Assembly (NCBI GenBank): GCA_902806565.1
Contig: CADCXA010000016.1
Span: 1,116,001 to 1,180,000 of the forward strand
Length of the DNA: 64,000 nt
Reading direction: 5' to 3'
Source of the DNA: Hypoxylon rubiginosum
Lineage: Eukaryota; Ascomycota; Sordariomycetes; Xylariales; Hypoxylaceae
Below are positions 32,795-44,133 of this stretch, piece after piece. How positions within the stretch are numbered: the stretch's first letter is position 1; each line of letters begins with the position of its first letter. A program made the translations under genes and the position numbers. Under the pieces are notes generated by a model, which worked only from the letters and a program-made list of their open reading frames with translations, had not been told where the DNA came from and did no database searches.

Positions 32795-34947
32795 ATGAGC
32801 GCTCGGCCATCGCCCTCTGGTGGCCCTAACGGCAACGGCCAGAGGCCGACTCCTCCCCCGGGCGCGCCGCCGTTGCGAAAGACGCGTGCCGCCGCTAATC
32901 CTCTCGTCCCTAGAAAGAAGCCTGTACGCCGACCGCCGCCTTCGGCTCTTCCCAAAGGGCCTGCACCTGGCGCTACTGCTCGCCCGGGTAACAAGCCGCA
33001 GCAACATCCCGGCCTGGGTAAACAAAGCCAGCCGAACCCTGAAGCTTTGCGCAAACAGAATGGTGGATGGTCTACGCCCAAACCCGACGGTGCTCAGGAA
33101 TTCCCTCTCTACGTCACCAAAAAAGCCTTGAAGGAAGGACTCCGCTTCCATGTCATGCGATTTGCTCTTCCTACGAACCGAGTCTTGGACCAGAAGGATC
33201 CTGGAATTGACCCTACTAACCAGGACGACTTTACTCGACCTGTTACCTTGCACCGACGCGATCCTAGACAGCCTCCGCCCGGTCGCGAAGTAAAGGAGGA
33301 AGTACCTGTCGAGGAGAACACGACTGATAATGCCGAAGCGGAGAGAATCGCCCAACTAAGGGCGGATAGAGAAGCGCAACGTGCGGCCGACAACGCCCAG
33401 AAAGCCCCCGTCGTCAAGGACACCGGTCCCAAGACCAAGCAACAGAAGGAGCCCAAGAAGCCTGGCATACAGGTCCACTACGCGCCCCGTACCGAGGAAC
33501 AGAAGAAGCAAGCGGAGATCAGATACGAAGAGGCTCTGCCGTGGCACTTGGAAGACGCCGATGGCAAGAACGTATGGGTTGGCCAATACGAAGCGCCCTT
33601 GTCTGACTGCAAAGTCGCGTTGAAGATCCACAACGGTGGTTATCGGATCATACCTTTGGAGAAATGGTACAAGTTCCATTCGAAGCGTGGTGCATTCAAT
33701 GCTATGACTATCGAGGAAGCCGAAAAGACCATGAATAAGAAGGTTACTCTTGGTCGTTGGGCGGTCAGGGATACCCAGCGTCAGGAGGCTGAGAAGCTTA
33801 TGGCCGAGTCTCGAGCTATCGTTAACGGTCGCACAGCTGTTAAGCAGGAAAGCGGCACATTCAAGTCAGCTTCGCGCCGGGAGAAGATGGATCATGACGA
33901 CCTTGATATATCCGGAGATGAATTCCAGGATGACGACGAAACTGCTGGCTGGGAGCCCGAACGCGATGAGGACGCAAAGCAAGCTAGTGACCGTATTCGA
34001 CGCGATCAGCTCAATGCTAATCTCTTCGGCGACGCTGACGAGGTCAAGGTTGAGAAGGAAGAGCAGGATGAAAAGAAGGAGGAACTTGAACGTAAGCTCT
34101 TTGGAAAAGACCTCAAGAAGGCTCTGAAGCGACGCGACAAGCAGTTCCAGTACGACAGCGATTCTTCTAGAGAAGGGAATCCCTTTGCCTCCTCAGGCGT
34201 AAGTATTCGTTCTTTGTACTGATCATTCCAATGATGCTAATGAAGATGCAGGATGAATCCGATTCTGATGACAGCGAGAAGGAGGGTGAAGACAAGAAGG
34301 CCGAGAAAGACAAAGATGCAGGAGCCTCGTCTAAGGGCACGAATACACCGCAAGGCAAAAAGGCGGCAGCCGAGGCAGCGAAGAAGGGCAAGTCTCTCAA
34401 ACGGGCTGGGTCTCCCATGGTCTCGGACTCTAGTGGCACCGAGTCCACCCGGAAGAAGAAGAAGACTACCCATGGTAGCCGTGCCACTTCTCCCTTGCCT
34501 AGCGGCCGACGTGGCAAGCCCGGTGCCGGCTCTACCAGCGACGGCGAAGGCACAGCCGGTGAAATGTCAGACGGCGCAGGCGGCAAGAAGAAACGGCTTG
34601 GTGTGCCCGGACAAGGTAGCAGAAAGGGCACTCCTGCAGGCTCCCGGGCTGCTAGTCCCGCCCCTCCCCAAGGTGCTGCCAACCGAGGTGCTTCGGCCGC
34701 CCCTCAACCTGGGTCTCCCAGTGTTCCTCAGAGCCCGACGGAAGAGTACATCAACCCCCCTACCCCGCAGGAGATCATCGACGCGCTGCCGCCTCTACCC
34801 GAAGGTATTACTGTTGGTCTCCTTATGAGGAGGTTCCAGGACCGCGTGGAACGACCAGGCTACATGCCCCGTAAGGTCTGGCTTAGGATGGTCAGAGAAA
34901 ATGCTCATTTCAGTAGCGCTGAGAAGATGCTCCGTCGTAAATCTTAG
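32795..34947 (+). CDS. tfg1: Transcription initiation factor IIF subunit alpha (Rap74/Tfg1)
   Basis: Two exons, 32795-34198 and 34252-34947, with a 53-nt intron (GTAAGT...ATGCAG) joining SSG to DESDSDD, 699 residues. The N-terminal 110 residues are Pro-rich. The dimerisation-domain segments are visible: EFPLYVTKKALKEGLRFHVMRFA, then PWHLEDADGKNVWVGQYE and GGYRIIPLEKWYKF, followed by TLGRWAVRD. A long charged region with acidic and Lys-rich blocks follows. The C-terminus has TFIIF-alpha winged-helix-like sequence (TVGLLMRRFQDRV, FSSAEKMLRRK). TFIIF delivers RNA polymerase II to promoters and aids start-site selection and early elongation. It functions with Rpb8-containing polymerase, whose subunit is also encoded in this window. 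Confidence 0.92.
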
Positions 34948-35560
34948 GGGAATGCCCGGGAAAATTGCCGTGCCTCATTATGAGCACGTCTCCGCAGATG
35001 TCATACATCAACTCCTAAGGGTATAGAGATTGCTTAACCGCTTAGGGTCAAGGGGTTGGGAATATGAAAAAAGGAAAAGGAAAAAAAAAAAGTGTTGGAT
35101 TGGGGCTTGCCAGGGCTTGCGAGATACGTGGCAGTGAGGTGCCGAAGAGCACGATCGATTAATGAAGCTGGGGGGTGGGTAAGAATATTCTCCCGAAACG
35201 AGTCGTTGCTGCGACCTGGTTTTTGTCGCACATATTAAGCCACCCCGCTGGTATTGCGAAAGATGCCCCCCTAAATGGAAAAGTGTCGCGTGCTATGCTA
35301 TCGAGAGCTTAGCTACGATAGTCTTTTGCACCGGCTCTATACCGCGTCGTCATCATCGGTATTGTGGCGTCAAGGAAACAGGCATAGGTTGATCCTTCGT
35401 CACTATACAACTTGCATTTGTTGACTACCTTAGGTAGTGAGAAGAAATAATAAAGGCGTTGATATTGTAACAATTTCATCTTGATTGTGATTGTGATCCC
35501 TATTTTCTGTGTATAATCGTAGACTTAGTCAGAAAGTGCTCCCTACTACTACTACTATTA
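34948..35560. other. Convergent intergenic region between tfg1 and bud13
   Basis: Two 3' flanks, with an A-rich run at about 35065-35092. No gene recognised. Confidence 0.5.
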
Positions 35561-36610
35561 CTATTCATCCATTTGCCACGAATACTCTAGACCCTTGTTC
35601 CTCTCGCGTCTGTTGATCGCCTTGAACCTTTCTGCCTCGAACCCATTACTCCGATCCACACCGTCCCATCGGTACCCCGGCCGGATGCCGTACCGGTTCG
35701 GCGTCCACGCGCCCTTGTATATCGGCTTGCCCTTTAGCTTCTTTTTCTTCCCGTCCTTGGACCCGGTAGCAGCAGCAACAGCATCTGCACCACCACCACC
35801 ACCACCTCCTCCTGCCTCTCTAGGCTCGACGAACCGCGCCATGGTGTCCCCCCACCGGACCTTCTCCCGCATCTCGCGGTTCAGGTCCTCGTCGTCGGCG
35901 TGGCGGGCGACGCCCATGACTTTCGCGTCCTCGAGCATCTCCCGCCGGCGCCGCGCCGCCTCGACCTGGACGTCGCCCCGCAGGGCCTCGGTCTTGGCCG
36001 CCTCCCGGGCCGCCGCCTCCTGCGCCTCGCGCCGCAGCTCCGCCCGCTTCATGCCCGCGTCCACGCGCCGCCCCGTCGCGTCCCGGTACACCGTCTCGCT
36101 CTCTTTTCCCTTGCGGTGGCCGTCCGAGCGCTCGTACTCGGCGCGCTCGGCGCGCCGCCGCGCTTCTAGCTGCGCCGACACCGTGGCCGCGGTCTGCAGG
36201 CCCGCGTGCGTCCCGTCCGACATCATGACCGCCGGGGCGTCCTCGTCGGCGTCGTCGGCGTCGGCTGCCGTCGCCGCTGTCTCGGCGGCGGCGGAGGCCA
36301 CGATGGCGTCTGCTTGTCTCGTTTCTTCGTCGTCTTGCGGTGTGGAGGAGGAAGCGGCAGTGATAGCGGGGGCGCCGACGACTTTCCAGGCGGACTTCTT
36401 CGCCTTCCGAAATTCGGCGCTGGTGCCAGCTACGATGGCGGAACCGTCCTCGTCGTCGGAACCATTGTTGGTGCGGTTCCAACCCGACTCGTCGTCGTCG
36501 GCGATTATGAGACCTGAGTCGTCCTTCTGCTTCCGCTTGCGCTTCTTGGAGGGTTTGGAGTCGGCGACTAGATATCGGGTTGCGAGGTAACTAGATAGAT
36601 CGGACGGCAT
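35561..36610 (-). CDS. bud13: Pre-mRNA-splicing factor Bud13/Cwc26
   Basis: Single exon, 349 residues. The N-terminus [14 protein letters not shown] and basic block [11 protein letters not shown] match the Bud13 family. So does the central segment [26 protein letters not shown] and [15 protein letters not shown]. The C-terminus carries the diagnostic tail [26 protein letters not shown] followed by [21 protein letters not shown]. Bud13 belongs to the RES complex (with Snu17 and Pml1), which promotes splicing and nuclear retention of unspliced pre-mRNA. A run of eight glycines near residue 270 is a local oddity. The region is unusually GC-rich, which creates long antisense open frames that are not genes. 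Confidence 0.95.
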   Translation of the reverse strand: MPSDLSSYLATRYLVADSKPSKKRKRKQKDDSGLIIADDDESGWNRTNNGSDDEDGSAIVAGTSAEFRKAKKSAWKVVGAPAITAASSSTPQDDEETRQADAIVASAAAETAATAADADDADEDAPAVMMSDGTHAGLQTAATVSAQLEARRRAERAEYERSDGHRKGKESETVYRDATGRRVDAGMKRAELRREAQEAAAREAAKTEALRGDVQVEAARRRREMLEDAKVMGVARHADDEDLNREMREKVRWGDTMARFVEPREAGGGGGGGGADAVAAATGSKDGKKKKLKGKPIYKGAWTPNRYGIRPGYRWDGVDRSNGFEAERFKAINRRERNKGLEYSWQMDE

Positions 36611-37233
36611 CGTCGTGATATGGAGGGAGGCTGGAGCGGGATGGTAGTCGTTTGACCGGGGTTGGATAGATTTCCGAAGTTATTATTCTATAGAGACGGA
36701 AAACAGGGAGGAGTATTTCAAGAAGATAGGTCTAATACGCCGAGATGGTTAAACTTGACGTTTTGGGTGATGGTGATGCTCTTTAGCTTTTAGCTGTGGA
36801 TTAGAACGATAACACATTTTAGTATTGTCTTATCCGACTAGACTAGCCCTATATAGCGGTATCGCCATTCTGATATGCATTTAATGTGTATTCTACTTAA
36901 TTGTATATACATGTCATCTCTACGCGTCTTATTGTTTTACGGGATCTTACCTAGGTACACACTATTCGGTATCTTATTACTACCTCATACATTGGATAGG
37001 AGACAGTTATAGGTGCCGGAGATTCATCCTTTTATTCGTCGGTAAAGGCAGGATCGATTTCACATTTCCATACCAATCGGCGGCTACAGGACTGGGGTTT
37101 CATCTCGTTCAGTGTTCTCTCACTCTACCCAGTAGGTTGATTCGAGATGCATCGACTAACTCGTCATCCAAGCCCGTTCTTGGGGTTTGAGCCTCCTTTA
37201 CATGGCTCTCCAGCGTTGCGATCTATTCGTCAT
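36611..37233. other. Upstream region of bud13
   Basis: No gene recognised; contains one copy of the TACCTAGGTA palindrome (36948-36957). Confidence 0.5.
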
Positions 37234-38715
37234 TCAAGGCTCTAATGTCAATTCTTGTCTTGGCGGGAATATTGTCCCTTGCTTGATCAGATCTTCTAGG
37301 TCGTATCCTTCGGGTTCCCATGATTCATAATAAATATGTGCCTCGCGAAACGCCTCCCAATCATCCTGCCACTCTAGCTCAGTCGGAGATAGGGGTGTGT
37401 CACCTGTATTGAATATCTCAAGCGGACTTAAGTTGAAAGGATTGGAGGGACGCTCGTTCTGACGCTCGTTCTGGCGCTCGTTCTGACGCTTGCTCTGACA
37501 CTGCTCCCAGATTGTTTGCCGACGTTTCAATAAGACCAATTCGTTCCAAATCCTATGCCGGTCCTTGAATAACTGCCTAGCCATAGGCTCTGTGCAGATG
37601 TGCACTATTTCAACCCTCGGTATCTGCCATGGCATCGCTCGTTCGCGTAGAGCAGCCTTTTCTCTCTCGCCTTCCAGATATTCCGTGAGCTGGTCGGTCA
37701 GTCCTTGAAAGTACTGGCCACTAGATCCTCCAAACAGTTTAAATTGCATGTTTCGATATCCCATGGAGGCCAACTCGCCATAGCGTGGGGGATGTTCGCC
37801 AGTCATCGAGAATATGCCATCGACTTCTTCAATAGGAAGACAGCGCCAGAGTTCCCGCGCGTACGCTTTCGACTGTAGACTAGTGTTCGTACCTTGAGCA
37901 GTAGGCGATGGTGAGCTTGAACACTTCCGGGAAATCTGATTAAAAGAGTATTTGGTCCATTCAACAATGTATAGTATGTCAAGCCTAGGTAGTAATCGAA
38001 CCACATTCGAGATCTCATGTCGCAGGGATTCACAGCACATCTTATAGCAAGCACTATCGAGAGCTACCTTTCGGACTTGCTGCAGGCTTTGTGTGTCAAT
38101 TTCCCCAACAATCCATTCGCTGCGGCTTAACAAGTTAATATCGCCGCTCAACGCTTCGGGCTTGAGGCGATCATCGTCGTCCATGTACAAAACATCGTTC
38201 TGGTAATGGAACCAAGTATGCGGCTCGTGATTACGAGTCCCAAACGCGAGCTGGTAGCCGGCACGGATGAGGGCCGCACGCGACTCCGAACATGTATGGA
38301 GCAGGGCGGGGATAGGGGCTGCACTGTAGACGCGACTCTTCCGAAGAAGCTGGTACGCTACGGCGGGATGATCCAGTAACCAATTTGATGAGACCCGAGG
38401 GTTGTCCCAAAGGTGCTGTACCGGCCTGGTATTGGTGAATCCGTAAGACTCCAGCGTTGGCTGCGAATGATGGTCGTCAAAAGACAAGACACGTTGCCCC
38501 CAATTATGAACGAAGTATGCGAGAGATGGATGTAATTTAATTTGAGCGACCTGGGACGGAACTAAGTTGGTAAACCATTCAATAAACTCGTCTTCGTCTC
38601 CCTCGTGCCATTCAATCTGAACGTGAACAATTCGTGGGGGTGTAGCGAAAAGATATATTTCGTTCCGAATTTCTAGTGGAAGGAAGGGGAACTGGTGAAA
38701 CGTATTAGAAGCCAT
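37234..38715 (-). CDS. 2EXR domain-containing protein
   Basis: Single exon, 493 residues. The N-terminus (FHQFPFLPLEIRNEIYLFATPPRIVHVQ) is the 2EXR signature, an F-box-like motif abundant in filamentous ascomycetes. It is followed by the usual LLHTCSESRAALIRAGY and DVLYMDDDD segments. Near residue 420 there is a threefold RQNE repeat encoded by 12-bp tandem units. No signal peptide or membrane helix is seen. The function of 2EXR proteins is unknown. An adaptor role like that of F-box proteins has been suggested by analogy only. Confidence 0.8.
   Translation of the reverse strand: MASNTFHQFPFLPLEIRNEIYLFATPPRIVHVQIEWHEGDEDEFIEWFTNLVPSQVAQIKLHPSLAYFVHNWGQRVLSFDDHHSQPTLESYGFTNTRPVQHLWDNPRVSSNWLLDHPAVAYQLLRKSRVYSAAPIPALLHTCSESRAALIRAGYQLAFGTRNHEPHTWFHYQNDVLYMDDDDRLKPEALSGDINLLSRSEWIVGEIDTQSLQQVRKVALDSACYKMCCESLRHEISNVVRLLPRLDILYIVEWTKYSFNQISRKCSSSPSPTAQGTNTSLQSKAYARELWRCLPIEEVDGIFSMTGEHPPRYGELASMGYRNMQFKLFGGSSGQYFQGLTDQLTEYLEGEREKAALRERAMPWQIPRVEIVHICTEPMARQLFKDRHRIWNELVLLKRRQTIWEQCQSKRQNERQNERQNERPSNPFNLSPLEIFNTGDTPLSPTELEWQDDWEAFREAHIYYESWEPEGYDLEDLIKQGTIFPPRQELTLEP
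37451..37498 (-). repeat. In-frame 12-bp tandem repeat inside the 2EXR gene
   Basis: Four imperfect 12-bp units (plus-strand consensus CGCTCGTTCTGA) encode consecutive RQNE-type tetrapeptides. Unit size is a multiple of three, so copy change keeps the frame. Confidence 0.9.
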
Positions 38716-39086
38716 ACTAGTTGACGAACTGAAAGAAACCCATCGCGAAAAGATAAAAATAAATGCAAATTGTTCCTTATTTGTTGTTTCTCTCCGGTCT
38801 CGCCGCTAGGTAGCGAGAGGAAGATGAGATGGGGCTGGGCCAGAGCTATGTATTCCGTATTTGAACTACCCCCTGCTCCTGCATGAGGCACAGACCCGAC
38901 CCAGAACAACAGCACACCTCATTCGGATATTTAATCTTGGCTTCATGAGCCTCATTGCAAGCATCTGTTAGATTGAGCATTCTAACTTGATTCTGTAAGT
39001 TTACCTACACTAGCCTCTCGATATGGCAACACATAGTGGTCTCTAGCAAGAGCTCTGAGTATTTTGCGTTTTGCTCAGGGGGCAGT
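38716..39086. other. Upstream region of the 2EXR gene
   Basis: Short gap holding the 2EXR promoter and the 3' flank of the DUF3445 gene; nothing else recognised. Confidence 0.5.
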
Positions 39087-40296
39087 TTAGGCGTCTTCCA
39101 TTAACCACGGCAATACCTTCCTCCCCCAGTATTGGCGCATCTTATAATGGCCGAGCCCCTCCGGCATCGACTCGATAGCTTCTGCTAATGCTTTTCCGTC
39201 TCCCTCGGCCTTCACCTGATGGAGCGAGGTCATGTAGGACCGCACTGTAAATATAACAGCGCCGGTCCGCGGCAGTTTGGTGAGAGTTTGATGCTCGACG
39301 CGCAAGTAACACTCATCAAGCGACGGATCTTCCTTCTCGGAAAAGGCGCCGTCCATGCCGGGATAGTAGTTGTTGCCGTCGGTACGGAACAGATCGGCTC
39401 CGTCGACCTGCAAAGACCACTTTTCCCCGGATCAGTCTGACATACGTCAATAGTTAGCGACGAGAAGCCGACTTACATTCATACGTCCTATGAAATCTCC
39501 AGGCTGCATACGACCGAAGTAGCGGTCCACGCTGAGCCCAAGTTTCCTCTCATAACCCGGGACCGGCTTATGAAGGTCTCGGACGGACTCGCCAACTCGA
39601 GCTGGGCTGAGGAATCCACCCGGAAAACAGCCAATATAGCCCTGCAGGCGATACTGACCCTCTGGGTCTGGGCACATGAAATAAAAATCTTCCTCCACAT
39701 TCTCACCCATATACGCTAACATTTGAGCATGAGTGAGCCCGACAGTTGTAAGCGGGTATGTAGTACCGGTAGCAAGATTATCGACCGCCTTTCCACGTGC
39801 TTTGAACATGGTTGGAAACCTCGCGGGCAGGTATTTAACCATAATTTCCTCGTAAAGTTCCTCGATGGCCGGGTTGACCTTCTCGCCGGTCCCAATGGTG
39901 AACTCTGGCTTCTCCTTAATCAACGTAACCCTAACCTGGATACGGTCCAGATAACCACGATCTATCCGTATCCAATCTGAGCGGACACGCTTTTGAATCC
40001 CTTTGTATGTGGTTAGTCTTTCGGTCTTGTCATGTTGGAAGTAGGATACCTTGCTTACCCATCGTGACATGGCCTTGGGTCTTGTACGGCTGATATTTAA
40101 TGGGGTCGACTTTGCGAAAATCAAAATCCAACAAGGGCTCGATCTCGTAACCTATACGCTGGTCCTTATTTGGCCTTTTCCCCTGTGCTTGCGTAAATAT
40201 CTTAACGATTCGAATTATAGCTAGTAGTACTGAGACTACCAAGAGAACCCCTAATGGTCTCGGAGTAGAGAGGCTTTCGTATATGATCCCAAGCAT
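39087..40296 (-). CDS. DUF3445 protein, heme-dependent oxidative N-demethylase-like, membrane-anchored
   Basis: Three exons: 40296-40059, 40000-39477 and 39407-39087, 360 residues. The junctions restore TMGIQKRVRSDWIRIDRGYL and GRMNVDGADLFRTDGN. A single N-terminal membrane helix (PLGVLLVVSVLLAIIRIVKIF) precedes a short basic linker. The soluble domain follows DUF3445 (HODM alpha-subunit-like): the MG-start helix, ALYEEIM-like segments, FYFMCPDPEGQYRLQGYIGCFPGGF, the KLGLSVDRYFGRM segment, and late VRSYMT and LPWLMEDA blocks. Bacterial HODM uses heme to demethylate dimethylamine oxidatively. Substrate here is unknown. It is divergent from a methyltransferase gene with 466 bases between starts, and a transporter and an FMN oxidase follow. 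Confidence 0.85.
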
Positions 40297-40762
40297 GATT
40301 AAATTGAGAGGTATGTAATCAGTCTAATGTCCCTTTCTGGGACATTGGAATCGTCTACATGTATTATATATTCATGAGCAGCGTCCGCATATTTCTATAC
40401 TACATATAGTATCTTAATGAGAGTTCTCGGTGATTTCGAAGGATTCAACATTGTGGATAGCTTGGTAAAGGCGAACCACACTCTTGACTGTGTCAAAAAT
40501 CCTATTTGGGATCAATTACGCGAAATGTATATCTCATAGGCAACTCAACAAACCACTTACAGCTACATAGGGAAGAAACTATCCTCGCGGGGGCAATCTT
40601 TAGGATCATTTCTAGTGGGCCAAGTTACGGTTCCCGCGTCTATGTAAGACCGAAACCCCTGGGTTTTTAAAAGCGAGGTATACTCGTGCCACAACTCGAT
40701 CAACCACATACCTACTTACCCGCTATTGAAAACCCCGGAAAACCATTATACTGCTACCCAAG
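40297..40762. promoter_or_regulatory. Bidirectional promoter between the DUF3445 and methyltransferase genes
   Basis: The 466 bases between two divergent start codons hold no ORF, consistent with shared control of the pair. No specific operator is identifiable by eye. Confidence 0.5.
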
Positions 40763-41735
40763 ATGACCTCAACCGCCTCAAACAAGACCGACATCTGGTC
40801 GGCTGACTCTTATGGAACCAAGGTTGCTCCGTTCGTGGCGGCTTTGACGACTAAGATTGTCGAATGGCTAGATCCCCAGCCAGAAGGTAATGACTCGAAG
40901 GCCGCAGAACATCTAGGACCTTGAACTAAGTAAGCTCGTAGATGAGATTCTCGACATTGGCTGCGGTGAAGGCGTCTTGACGGCTAAGATGGCGCCACAC
41001 GTGGGACGTATGGTTGGGATAGACGCCTCCCCCAACATGATCGACTCGTTCAACAAAACATTCCCAGACGTCGATGCTCGCGTCGTCGACTGCCGACACC
41101 TTGATAGAGACGCGAGTCTATGCACCGCATCGTTCGACAAGGTCTTCTCCAATGCAGCGTTGCACTGGATCCTTCGTGACGAGAATACCCGCGCAAACAC
41201 CATCAGGGGCTGCTACGACGCCCTCAAACCCGGCGGCCTTCTCGTAAGCGAGTCGGGCGCGCTGGGTAACGTAGCCGAGGTCCATGCCGCTATTATTGGT
41301 GCTCTGGTCCACCAAGGCATCCCGGTCGACGTGGCGAGGGATGCGTCCCCGTGGTGGTTTCCGAGCATCGAGGCCATGCGGACCTTGGTGGAGGGGCAAG
41401 GGTTCCGATGGGTGAGAGGAGAGGTCGAGCTTCGACAGACCGAGCTCACGAGCGGTGAGGGTGGCGGAATCGAAGGATGGTAAGAAGAAGAGACCCTTGT
41501 TTCGGAGACGCGAGATGGGAAATGAGGGCCGCGCTGACTTTCGGCTTTATGCAGGGTTCGCCTATTCGGAGCAAACTTCCTCGAGCTATTGCCTACTCAG
41601 GATAGGAAGGATGCGGCAGTCAATGAGGTCGTCCAGGTTCTGGAAGGGGTTGGAAGACGTCAACACGACGGGGCCTTCACGGTCAATTACGTTCGGCTAC
41701 GCTTTGTCGCTCAGAAGGATTTCGAGAGCAAGTGA
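40763..41735 (+). CDS. Class I SAM-dependent methyltransferase
   Basis: Three exons: 40763-40886, 40942-41479 and 41555-41735, 280 residues. The junctions restore PQPEDEILDIGCGEG and IEGWVRLFGANFLEL. Motif I is ILDIGCGEGVLTAKM. An acidic residue (GIDASPNM) marks the end of strand 2. The later motifs are DKVFSNAALHWI and LKPGGLLVSESG. The fold resembles trans-aconitate/ubiquinone-type small-molecule methyltransferases, and no substrate can be read from sequence. It sits between a heme N-demethylase-like gene (divergent) and an MFS exporter (same strand), suggesting a shared metabolic task. Confidence 0.87.
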
Positions 41736-42484
41736 TGGGGTATTGATCAAGGGTTAGGATTCGTCGACGTGATACGAAGCCCGATTCGGGTAGCTATATG
41801 AGTTTTCTAGCCGTTTTGAAGAGTACACGTATTCGTACCAATGCAATTAATAGCCCTGCTTATCACACTTACGGGTATCTACCTTGATGCTTGGTGGGAG
41901 GTAGACCGTAGGTATGTGACGATCCCGACGGACATCTTCTTACACAATCGATCCATAACTGCTCGGGTACTTCTTTTGAAGGACCATCCATTGGTAAAAT
42001 ATCATCGTAGGAATCATCGTAGGAATTATTTGATAGATAATTAAGAAAGCCCTATTTCTTCCATGTAAGCTTCTTGTAGAATTCAAGCTTCATCCTATGC
42101 TAGCTAATACTAAGGTAGAAAAGGCGGTCTGGGCGGTATGGCAATTTGATCTTCGCTTCCTTCGATTTCGGCCCCGTTTATATCCCGGATGAGGCTAACG
42201 GTGACTCCCGAGCCCCCCAGCCCCTGCCGCTCTCTCCCCGCAGGATCGGCAGGGATCTACAGGATCGTCAACATTGGAAGTCTGGACCAAATATCCCGGT
42301 ACTTTAAGCACGATCCTTCGGCTATTTGCACATGCAATTATAAGGTTATGTGCGATAAGAGGTGTTGTGTAGAAGATCAGGGGTCGAGACTCGTTGATGA
42401 TATGGGTAAGATCTAGAGGATGCTTCTCGTCCTTCATTCACCCTTAATCAATGTTTTTACAGTAGTACGGGCTACACCATCAAC
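41736..42484. other. Intergenic region between the methyltransferase and MFS genes
   Basis: No coding exon recognised. A short direct repeat, ATCATCGTAGGA (about 42000-42025), is visible. Confidence 0.45.
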
Positions 42485-44133
42485 ATGCTAGTGGCTTCAC
42501 CTGAATCTCAGCCGGCCCCAGCTGCGGTGCCGGTTGACCCCTATACATGGTCAACGGTATGTCCAAACACCAGAAGACCCAAATTTCACTGACTTACGGG
42601 TTTCTAGCGACGGAAGGCATTTGTATTCACCGTGGGTGCCATCGCCGTAGCCAACAGTACCCTGGGATCTGCCCTCCCGAGCGGCGCGGTCAGCTTCATT
42701 GCCGCGGACTTCGGCGTGGACGATGAGCAGCTGCTCACTCTACCCATCACCTGCTACCTCATCGGCTACATACTAGGGCCGGTCGTGTTCGGGCCGCTGT
42801 CCGAGACGTACGGGCGCCGTCCAATCACCCTCTGGACCTTCGCCTTTTATACTGTCTTCACCTTAGCTTGCGCCCTGGCTCCCACCTTTGCCGCCCTCGT
42901 TGTTTTCCGCCTCTTCGCGGGCATCTTCGCCTCTTCGCCGCCGGCGGTTACAGGGGGTATCTACGCAGACATATTCTCCGACCCTAAGGCGCGAGGGAGA
43001 GCGATGGCTGGGTATATGGCCGTAAGTCACTCTCAACAGCTACCTAGCAACGTCCCCTTTCTAACCTTCGATAGGCCACCACTCTAGGGCCGACTATGGG
43101 CCCCATAATGTCGGGCTATCTCTCTGTCATGGGCTGGCGGTGGACTTTCTGGGTGGCCCTGATTATCGTTGGCGCTTCATGGCCCTTTTTGCTCCTCTTG
43201 CCCGGTTCGTCGAGCCACTCCCTAGAAACTGGAAAAGGGGCTTGCTGGTCCGCTAATCAAGAACAGAAACCTTCGGACCCGTCCTCCAACGCAAGCAAAC
43301 CACTACAAGCTCAAGTAACATAGCGAACGTCAATGCTATCGCAGCGATAGAACTCACGAGAGAGAATTGGCACCATTTGTTTACCAGGGTCCTAGCTAGA
43401 CCCATCAAAATGTTCTGTACTGAGAGCATCGTCCTTTTCTCCTGCCTCTATCTGTCGCTCATCTACGCAATATTCTACCTGTTCTTCGAGGCGTATCCCA
43501 TCATATTTGAGGGCATGTACGGAATGACGCCCGGAGAGTGCGGGTTGATGTTTATCCCCAGTGAGTTGACCAGCATTTTCCGGCATTAGACTTCTCTAAC
43601 AATGTGTCGTAGTCGCCGTTGGTGCTCTCCTGTCATTTATTGTCTACCTTCTTTACGACAACATATACCAGCGAGCCCAGACGCAAGGAAAACGCTGGGT
43701 GGAAGTAGAAGAGTACCGCCGTCTACCGCTCGCTTGCATTGGAGGCCCACTATACTCGGCGACGATATTCTGGCTCGCGTGGACGGCCAACCCGTCGATC
43801 CACTGGATCGTGCCCGCCATCGCGGGCGTGCCTTTCGGGATTGGATTTCTTCTGATATTCATGGCCTTGATTAACTATCTCGCCGATGCGTATGGCATTT
43901 TTGCAGCAAGTGCGCTGGCCGCTGCTAGCGGTACGAGGAGCATTTTGGGGGCGGTACTGCCGCTTGCTACGAACGCGATGTACGGACGTCTTGGTGTACA
44001 CTGGGCTACAAGCCTCCTTGGGTTCTTGAGCTTATTGATGGCTCTGATTCCATTTGCCTTTATAAGATTTGGCCGTCACCTAAGGGAGAATAGCAAGTTT
44101 AGCCAGTCGTTGAAGGCGTCGCATACAAAATAA
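42485..44133 (+). CDS. MFS transporter, DHA1 drug/polyamine type (12 TM)
   Basis: Five exons: 42485-42556, 42608-43021, 43075-43204, 43267-43560 and 43613-44133, 476 residues. Exon 3 to 4 uses a weak donor (GTTCGT) and acceptor AACAG. It restores LLLLPETFGPVLQRK, the conserved loop after helix 6; reading through gives a false frameshift. Motif A is GPLSETYGRRPITLWTF, and GRAMAGYMA and GPIMSGYLSVMGWRWTFW follow. The second half shows FCTESIVLFSCLYLSLIYAIFYLFF and YGMTPGECGL. This is the fungal DHA1 pattern (Tpo/Flu-like), proton-driven export at the plasma membrane. The substrate is unknown; the neighbours suggest export of a small metabolite. Confidence 0.9.
43205..43266 (+). other. Weak-donor intron of the MFS gene
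   Basis: 62 nt, donor GTTCGT, acceptor GAACAG, with a GCTAATC branch-like motif near the 3' end. Removal joins CCC-G to AA-ACC and recreates the family motif LPET-GPVL in frame. Confidence 0.85.

Noticed and set aside
35595..36590. 331-codon open frame on the plus strand opposite bud13
   Set aside because: It is an antisense shadow produced by GC-rich codon use in bud13; composition is Ser/Ala/Arg-rich with no motif.
43096..43323. MFS gene as a frameshifted pseudogene
   Set aside because: A 62-nt intron with a weak donor restores the family motif exactly, so no frameshift needs to be assumed.
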